Source: a bacterium
GTDB taxonomy: Bacteria > Desulfobacterota > JAPLJL01
DNA length: 64,000 nt
Assembly (NCBI GenBank): GCA_028713675.1
Contig: JAQTNV010000007.1
Coordinates: 1-64,000 of the forward strand
Reading direction: 5' to 3'
Below are positions 58,918 through 64,000 of this stretch, piece after piece (within the stretch, counting starts at the first letter, position 1; each line of letters starts with the position of its first letter). The notes below the pieces were generated by a model. It was given only the letters and a program-made list of their open reading frames with translations. It was not told the origin of the DNA and made no database searches. The translations under genes and the position numbers were made by a program.

Positions 58918-60152
58918 TCATTATGTTCATGGTCATGCTCGTGCTCGTAATCCGTACCCGGGCCGGCGGGCTTTCTTTCCCCGGTCTTCAGGAAATAAGA
59001 CCAGAGCGGCGACATCTCCCGCAGTCGTTTCACGATGGGAGGAAACTCGGAAAGCACGTAATCAATATCGGCATCGGTATTGTTCCGGGAGAGGGCGAAA
59101 AGGATGGAGCCCTGCCCCACGGCCGGGTCAACGTCAATGGCGGTCAGCACATGCGACATTTTCAGGGCCTTGGAAGCGCAGGCCGAGCCGCTGGAAATGT
59201 AAATCCCCTTCTGGTCCAGGAACAGGAGCATGGCCTCTCCCTCGATGAATTCCACGGAAAAATTCACGTTGCTGGGGATCCGCCGGGTCGGGTGCCCGTT
59301 CAGGTACACATGCTCAATTTTCGCGGGAAGCTCGGCGATCAGGCGCCGGGAGAGACCCGACAGTTTCCGGTGATTGTCCCCGCGCTCGCTTCCGGCGATC
59401 TCGCAGGCTTTGCCGAATCCGACGATGGCGGGAAGATTCTCGGTGCCGGCCCGCCTCCCGTTTTCCTGGATGCCGCCGTCGATCTGGGGGATGACCCGGG
59501 CGCTCTTTTTCAGATAAAGGGCGGCGGTTCCCGGAGGGCCGTAAATCGGCGAGCTGGAAAAGGTCAGCAGATCGGCGCCCAGGGCTTTCACCTCGACCGG
59601 CAAAAGCCCCGCCGTGCAGACGGCATCGGTGTGAAAGAGCGCCCCTTTAGCGTGGGCGATCCGGGCGAATTCCTCGATCGGCTGGATGGTCCCGATCTCG
59701 GGATTGGCGTGCTGAATGGAAACCAGGACGGTGTCGTCCCGGACGGCTTTCTTCACTTCCTCCGGGGAGATCAACCCGGACTTGTCCACGGGAAGATGGG
59801 TCACCTCGAAACCCGCCTGGCCCAGCCGCCGGGCGGAGTAAAGCACGGAAAAGTGCTCAACCCCGGAAACCACGATGTGCTTCCCTTTTTGCCGGTAAGC
59901 CTCGGCCGCGCCTTTCACCGCCAGGTTGTTCGCTTCGGAACCGCAGGAGGTGAAATAGATCTCCTCGGTCCCGGCCCCGACCAGTCCCGCCACCCGTTCC
60001 CGGGCCAGGTCCAGGGCTTCCCGGGATCTGGCCCCCAGGGTGTGCATGCTCTGGGCATTCCCGTAATTCTCTTTCAGGAAAGGCAGCATCTCCTCCAGAA
60101 CCCGGGGGTCGATTTGCGCGTTGGAGAGATTATCGAGATAAACCTCTTTCAT
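58911..60152 (-). CDS. NifS/IscS-like desulfurase homologue without the PLP lysine
   Basis: 413 residues with the fold of class V aminotransferases of the NifS/IscS group: YLDNLSNA (5-12), SCGSEANNLAVKG (69-81), GVEHFSVL with His100, EIGTIQPI, HTDAV with Asp176, RRAGTENLPAIVG, and the sulfur-accepting Cys325 in SSGSACASK. In IscS the cofactor lysine lies in SSHKxYGPKG; here the text is SSSPIYGPPG, so the lysine is Pro202. Neighbouring Asn and Gln positions also differ. The end is His-rich (YEHEHDHEHNDQ), a likely metal site. It directly precedes the IscU-like gene. It may be a persulfide carrier, a non-PLP partner, or a subfamily with a relocated lysine; classical desulfurase activity is doubtful. 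Confidence 0.88.
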   Translation of the reverse strand: MKEVYLDNLSNAQIDPRVLEEMLPFLKENYGNAQSMHTLGARSREALDLARERVAGLVGAGTEEIYFTSCGSEANNLAVKGAAEAYRQKGKHIVVSGVEHFSVLYSARRLGQAGFEVTHLPVDKSGLISPEEVKKAVRDDTVLVSIQHANPEIGTIQPIEEFARIAHAKGALFHTDAVCTAGLLPVEVKALGADLLTFSSSPIYGPPGTAALYLKKSARVIPQIDGGIQENGRRAGTENLPAIVGFGKACEIAGSERGDNHRKLSGLSRRLIAELPAKIEHVYLNGHPTRRIPSNVNFSVEFIEGEAMLLFLDQKGIYISSGSACASKALKMSHVLTAIDVDPAVGQGSILFALSRNNTDADIDYVLSEFPPIVKRLREMSPLWSYFLKTGERKPAGPGTDYEHEHDHEHNDQ

Positions 60153-60420
60153 TAAAGCCGGCTCCGGAGAAATTTTTGATCTAAATCAGGGAAATAGCGT
60201 AAATTCATTCGTTTCGTTGAGATTAATATGTACTGGATAAGGATAGAAATCATAAATGACCAAGTCAAGTAAAAAGACTTTTCTTTTTTCTTCCTGGCGA
60301 GTCGATCCTTCGACCCGGATGTGATAAAATTTTTCTTGCCTTTATTCTAATTTCATTATATGCTCATAACATGAAGTAAAGGTGTAAAAGTAGGTCAATT
60401 TGTATTAAAAAGGGGGCAAA

Positions 60421-61161
60421 ATGGACGAAAAACAAAAGAAGATAATAATGATAGCCGGGATCGCCGCGGGAGTCCTGATTGTGATCCTGATTCTTCTTCT
60501 GTTCCTATGGCCTAAGAGCAAGCCCGCCACCCCCCCTCCGGCTCCTGTTCCGGTGGCAGCCCCTAAACCGGTGACCGCCCCGGTTGTCCCGGTCGCCCCG
60601 ATCCAGGTAACCAAAACCATCAGCTACGCGCACGACAACTACCGGACCAAGCCGGGCGACACCCTCTGGGACATCGCCAAGCGGCCCGAAGTATACGGCA
60701 ATCCCGAGCTCTGGTGGTATCTGGTCGAGCCCAACGAGGAAATAATTTCTTATATCTATGAGAAAACCAACGGCCGCTGGATCGCTTATGTCCTCCCGGA
60801 CAAGGATCTGATCATCCCCCGGGAGAACTACACCCCGCAGGAGAAGGTTTCCCAGTACCAGAGAAACCTGGTCACCTACGCGGTTGACCTGGGAACCTTC
60901 GCCAGCCAGGCGGAGGCCAACGCCCTCCAGGTCAAGCTTCGCAACGATGTTTACAGCGCCTACATCACCCCGGCGGCAAACGGGGCTTCCCTCCGGATCG
61001 GTTTCTTCACCAACAAGAAGCTGGCCGATTTCGTCGGGAACGAGGTGATCAAGAAATATCCGGAAATCAAGGGGTTCAAGGTAGCGCAACCCGGGCAGGA
61101 TGAAATCACGAAATACCGGGACGAGCTGAGGAAATTCTTCGCCAACAAAATGAAGCTATAA
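60421..61161 (+). CDS. Membrane-anchored LysM-SPOR protein
   Basis: 246 residues. A cytoplasmic start, one membrane helix (8-30), a Pro/Ala/Val linker (31-62), a LysM domain (about 72-105: YRTKPGDTLWDIAKRPEVYG) and a C-terminal SPOR-like domain (about 166-240: YAVDLGTFASQAEANALQVK). LysM and SPOR domains both bind peptidoglycan, SPOR preferring denuded strands at division sites, so the protein probably ties the inner membrane to the cell wall. AGGGGG lies about 5 bases before the ATG. A terminator follows. Confidence 0.85.
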   Translation: MDEKQKKIIMIAGIAAGVLIVILILLLFLWPKSKPATPPPAPVPVAAPKPVTAPVVPVAPIQVTKTISYAHDNYRTKPGDTLWDIAKRPEVYGNPELWWYLVEPNEEIISYIYEKTNGRWIAYVLPDKDLIIPRENYTPQEKVSQYQRNLVTYAVDLGTFASQAEANALQVKLRNDVYSAYITPAANGASLRIGFFTNKKLADFVGNEVIKKYPEIKGFKVAQPGQDEITKYRDELRKFFANKMKL

Positions 61162-61210
61162 AAGCGCGGAGCGGATCTCGCCAAGCGCAAAGCGTAACGA
61201 GAAAGTTTTT

Positions 61211-61241
61211 AGGGAGGGGACAAAAACCCTCCCTTTTTATT
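61211..61241 (+). terminator. Rho-independent terminator after the LysM-SPOR gene
   Basis: Arms AGGGAGGG and CCCTCCCT (8 bp) around an 8-base loop, then a T-rich tail (TTTTATT). It begins 50 bases after the stop. Confidence 0.8.
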
Positions 61242-61288
61242 ACGGGATAATTTTTTACCCGAACGTAAAAAGAAATCCAATTTAAATC

Positions 61289-62209
61289 ATGACGGTTCAA
61301 GCCTTTATTTTCCTTGCCCTTCTGGCCGTTGCCCCGATTGAAACCCGGCATTTCGAGTTCTCCTACTCGGCCGAGGATCAAAAACTGGCCGGGGAGCTCG
61401 CCGGAAAAATCGAAAGCATCCGGGACGAGATCGTCGCAACCATCGGCTATGATTCCCCGGAAAAAATCGAGATCCTCCTGGCGGGCCCGGAAAGGATCGC
61501 CGCGGAGACATCCACCCTGAAAAACTGGATCCCCCCGTGGGTCTCGGCGGTGGCCATCCCGGAAAAGCGGATGGTCATCCTGAAAACCCGGGGACAGAGG
61601 GCCGGGCTGCCTTTCGAGCCGGAAAAAATTCTGACCCATGAACTGGTTCACATGGTCCTGGGCCCCGCCACCGGCCACCACCCGATTCCCACCTGGCTGA
61701 ACGAGGGCCTGGCCATGTTCCTGGCCCGGGAATGGAAATTCCAGCACACCTTCATTCTCTTCAAAGCCTCCCTCGGCGGCGTTCTGCCCCGCCTCTCCGG
61801 GCTCGACCTGGATTTTTCCGGAACCGAGGATGAGGTCCGGCTGGCCTACGGCCTGAGCTTCAGTTTTATTTCCTTTCTCCTGGAATCATACGGAAAAGAC
61901 CGCGTGCGGGAATGGATCGGGAGAATCGGCAACGGCCAGGCCTGGGAGGAAGCCTTTTCGGAAGCTTTCCCGAAAAATTTCTACCAGGCGGAAAACGAAT
62001 GGCGGAAAAAGCTCAAGCTCCGTTACGCCTGGGCGCCGTTTATTTTCAGCGGGACCGGGATCTGGTTTTTAGCCGCGCTCCTCTTCGTTCTCGGCTATTT
62101 GGCCAAGCGCCGCCGGTCGGAGCAGACCCTGAACCGCTGGCGGCAGGAAGAGGGATATCCTCTTCCGGAAGAGGATGATGACGATCCGATTGATCCGACA
62201 GTGCACTAG
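61289..62209 (+). CDS. Membrane-bound gluzincin peptidase (peptidase-MA-like)
   Basis: 306 residues. N-terminal signal or membrane segment (1-16), then a peptidase-MA-like domain with the zinc motif HELVH (117-121) and the third ligand Glu139 in WLNEGLAMF, the gluzincin pattern. A membrane helix near the end (about 252-275) and a basic then acidic tail (AKRRRSEQ; PEEDDDDPID) put the catalytic part outside the cytoplasm. It probably cleaves envelope proteins; the substrate is unknown. It starts 127 bases after the LysM-SPOR gene but beyond its terminator. A heptamer array begins right after the stop. Confidence 0.87.
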   Translation: MTVQAFIFLALLAVAPIETRHFEFSYSAEDQKLAGELAGKIESIRDEIVATIGYDSPEKIEILLAGPERIAAETSTLKNWIPPWVSAVAIPEKRMVILKTRGQRAGLPFEPEKILTHELVHMVLGPATGHHPIPTWLNEGLAMFLAREWKFQHTFILFKASLGGVLPRLSGLDLDFSGTEDEVRLAYGLSFSFISFLLESYGKDRVREWIGRIGNGQAWEEAFSEAFPKNFYQAENEWRKKLKLRYAWAPFIFSGTGIWFLAALLFVLGYLAKRRRSEQTLNRWRQEEGYPLPEEDDDDPIDPTVH

Positions 62210-62212
62210 GAG

Positions 62213-62280
62213 CATAGAGCATGGGGCATGGAGCATGGAGCATGGAGCATAGAGCATAGAGCATGGAGCATGGGGCATAG
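62213..62280 (+). repeat. Heptamer array CATGGAG/CATAGAG
   Basis: Nine 7-base units (CATAGAG, CATGGGG, CATGGAG and others) plus a partial one, beginning three bases after a TAG stop. Confidence 0.9.
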
Positions 62281-62477
62281 GAGAAAGGTCAAAGGAGATA
62301 GGAAACAAGTGATAAAAGATGGGAGAAAAAGCGAGATCCTTCGCGCAGTTTACCCTGAGCAAAGCGAATTTGCTCAGGATGACACACTATTAATGCATAA
62401 CTTCTCGGAAGCATAGCATGCTTGGGAGCCGACTTGTCCCGAGAGTATTCGAGGGAAGGCGTGCTGAGTACTTCGTT

Positions 62478-62519
62478 GCGCTTGGCGCTTGGCGCTTGGC
62501 GCTCGGCGCTCAGCGCTTT
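62478..62519 (+). repeat. Heptamer array GCGCTTG
   Basis: Six 7-base units: GCGCTTG three times, then GCGCTCG, GCGCTCA, GCGCTTT. It ends five bases from the stop codon of the convergent glycosyltransferase gene. Confidence 0.88.
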
Positions 62520-62524
62520 GTTGT

Positions 62525-64000
62525 CTACTCCCGAAGCTTGAAGATGAAAAGCTCCGGATCGCCATGGCTTTGCGCGACAAAAGTGTAGTTTTGCACCAGG
62601 TAGCGGACCACGACGCCGTAGGGGTCGCTGTCCCAGGCGTTCGCCTGGAAAAGCCAGAGGCGCCGATACTTGAGCGCCAGGTGTTCCATCTCCGCTTTTA
62701 GCTTGCCCACCTCTTTATCCCCCGCCTGGAGATAGGGGAAACGATACGTCTCGGGGGCGCGGCCCTGGAAGTTGAGATCGATATAATACTGGAAGATCCG
62801 GCTGATATACCCGGCGTTAAATCCGACCACATCCCCGTCACGGTAATTCATTACCACCACCTGGGTGGCTTCCCGCCAGATGGTCCCCCGGAGAACGGTG
62901 AAATGCAGGTAAAGCGGGTAGGCAAACGACAGGAGTAAAATCCCGACCGCCAGTCCCTTGACCCATTTCCACTTGAAAAAACTGATCCCCCCCGCAATCA
63001 GGAGAAGGTAAAAAGGATACAACCCGATGAGATACTTGATCTGGAAGGCGGGCTTGAACAGGGAAGCCAGGAAAACCACGAAGAAAGGAAGAAAAAGAGA
63101 AAGGCCGAGGAACAGTCTCGGGCGCGAGGCCTGGGTCCGGCCCCGATAGAAGAATCCGAGCAGGGCCAGGGCCAGGAAAATGTAAGAGATCGAAATAATC
63201 CAGGCCTTGGTGTTGGCCGGCCCGATCCCGAAAACCTGGATGGTCTGCAGAATGTTTTTTACTCCCGGGTAGCCGAAGTAACGGAGCATCCACTCCCCTT
63301 TTCCGGACCGGTACTGGGAAATCAGAACCGGAAGCCAGGGAGCAAAAAACAGAAGGATGAGAAGCTGGCTCCCGAGCCAGCGGACCAGTAATTCCCTCGG
63401 GCGTTTCTCCCTATACCAGTGGATCAGGAGGTAGAGGTTCTGGGCGAGGAGGACAAAAATCGTGAAATAGTGGGTGTAAAGCGACAAGGCCGAGGCCAGG
63501 GCGTAGCCGATCCAGAATTTCCACTCGCCCCGGCGCAGGGCCAGAAGGAGCAGATAGCTGGAAAGACAGACACAGAAAAGAAAAAGCGGGTACATCCGGG
63601 CTTCCTGCGAATAAAAGATATGGAAGGGCGAAAAAGCCAGCAGGGCCGCGGCGATCAACCCCTGGGATTTTCCATACAGTTCCCGGCCCAGAAGGTAAAC
63701 CAGCGGAATCGCCAGGCAGCCGAAGAGGAAAGAGGGAAACCTCAGGATTTCCTCCCGGATCCCCAGGGACAGGAAGGGATGAAGAATTAGATAATAAAGG
63801 GGCGGATGGACGTCCGCCGCGGTCTGATGGATCATATTAACGATGGAGCCGCGGGCGAATTCGTAGCTCAAAACCTCGTCCAGCCAGACGCTCTCCTTGC
63901 CCAGGTGGTAAAAACGCAAAAATATCCCGGCCAGGAAAATCCCGAAAAGCGCAAAGAACTCCCAGCCGAATTTAGCGGGACTCGACGTGACCGATGGTTT
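62525..64000 (-). CDS. GT-C glycosyltransferase (GT39-like), 5' end outside window
   Basis: The frame is open from the stop at 62525 to the right edge, about 490 residues. The text upstream of the first TTG (63919) still reads as the first membrane helix (WEFFALFGIFLAGIFLRFYH), so the true start is beyond base 64000. About 11 membrane helices. The catalytic acidic motif is SVWLDEVLS in the first outer loop, and the family segment SQEARMYPL is a better match to classical PMT/GT39 proteins than that of the 16-33 kb group. It lacks the C-terminal tail shared by that group. It uses a polyprenyl-phosphate sugar; donor and acceptor unknown. The stop TAG is again preceded by G and followed by a heptamer array. 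Confidence 0.85.
   Translation of the reverse strand, partial: KPSVTSSPAKFGWEFFALFGIFLAGIFLRFYHLGKESVWLDEVLSYEFARGSIVNMIHQTAADVHPPLYYLILHPFLSLGIREEILRFPSFLFGCLAIPLVYLLGRELYGKSQGLIAAALLAFSPFHIFYSQEARMYPLFLFCVCLSSYLLLLALRRGEWKFWIGYALASALSLYTHYFTIFVLLAQNLYLLIHWYREKRPRELLVRWLGSQLLILLFFAPWLPVLISQYRSGKGEWMLRYFGYPGVKNILQTIQVFGIGPANTKAWIISISYIFLALALLGFFYRGRTQASRPRLFLGLSLFLPFFVVFLASLFKPAFQIKYLIGLYPFYLLLIAGGISFFKWKWVKGLAVGILLLSFAYPLYLHFTVLRGTIWREATQVVVMNYRDGDVVGFNAGYISRIFQYYIDLNFQGRAPETYRFPYLQAGDKEVGKLKAEMEHLALKYRRLWLFQANAWDSDPYGVVVRYLVQNYTFVAQSHGDPELFIFKLRE

Larger units (their letters stand above)
62210..62524. other. Repeat-rich gene-free stretch
   Basis: Two heptamer arrays lie at the ends. Between them is purine-rich sequence with 7-base phasing (62279-62335) and the dispersed words TCCTTCGC and CTCAGGATGAC, also seen near 56010-56030. 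No coding region is supported; open frames read only the repeats. Confidence 0.7.

Noticed and set aside
58914-60155. 413-residue open frame on the plus strand
   Set aside because: Antisense shadow of the desulfurase homologue; no motifs.
51078-62280. CRISPR array as explanation for the tandem repeats
   Set aside because: Units are 7 bases without spacers and no cas genes are present.
62046-62362. Open frames with CSMLHAPC-type repeats
   Set aside because: They only translate the CATGGAG heptamer array on the other strand.

Overview
The window comes from a diderm (Gram-negative) bacterium of fairly high GC. The signs are lipobox lipoproteins, an ExbB-ExbD-TonB-receptor operon, outer-membrane beta-barrel proteins, and a LysM/SPOR envelope protein. 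The gene mix (ECF sigma/anti-sigma/caspase operon, PilZ fusion, DsrE/TusA/IscU sulfur genes, orphan TRAP binding proteins, many B12-type radical SAM enzymes) suggests an uncultured lineage near Desulfobacterota or Myxococcota, but the sequence alone does not fix the phylum. No rRNA, tRNA, CRISPR array, phage or complete insertion sequence was seen.

Layout. 1-13.4 kb: the end of an Lgt-like membrane enzyme, an AT-rich repeat lipoprotein, a stand-alone AraC-type DNA-binding domain, and two giant secreted PA14-domain proteins in one operon. 13.7-34.0 kb: a locus with six B12-type radical SAM proteins, five related GT-C membrane glycosyltransferases, two SAM methyltransferases and a dolichyl-phosphate-mannose-synthase-like GT2. 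Most genes lie on the minus strand with few-base gaps or 1- to 4-base overlaps. The logic suggests that the GT2 makes a polyprenyl-phosphate sugar, the GT-C enzymes use it outside the membrane, and the radical SAM and methyltransferase proteins tailor the lipid or sugar. The product is unknown. 34.2-40.9 kb: an EFR1-type flavodoxin/ferredoxin membrane protein, then exbB-exbD-tonB-receptor-lipoprotein. 41.5-45.1 kb: ECF sigma factor, membrane anti-sigma factor and secreted caspase-like protease, coupled by 4-base overlaps. 45.3-51.9 kb: two orphan TRAP substrate-binding proteins, a PilZ-SRPBCC fusion, lipoproteins (one a nucleoside-hydrolase homologue) and a small beta-barrel protein. 52.1-56.0 kb: an AT-rich CHAT protease-STAND ATPase-TPR protein of the kind seen in conflict and defence systems. 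56.1-60.2 kb: a sulfur and Fe-S assembly group (desulfurase homologue, IscU-like scaffold, zinc-ribbon protein, DsrE-like protein, TusA-like protein). 60.4-64 kb: a LysM-SPOR protein, a membrane gluzincin and the end of another GT-C glycosyltransferase.

The most unusual structure is outside the genes. Many intergenic stretches are written in a 7-base period, with different heptamers at different loci, and the arrays often begin at or inside the stop codon of a gene. Interspersed with them are REP-like hairpins (GTAG, then a stem, usually with a TTTA loop). Two of these provide the TAG stop codon of a large gene, and similar sequence has grown in frame inside one radical SAM gene.
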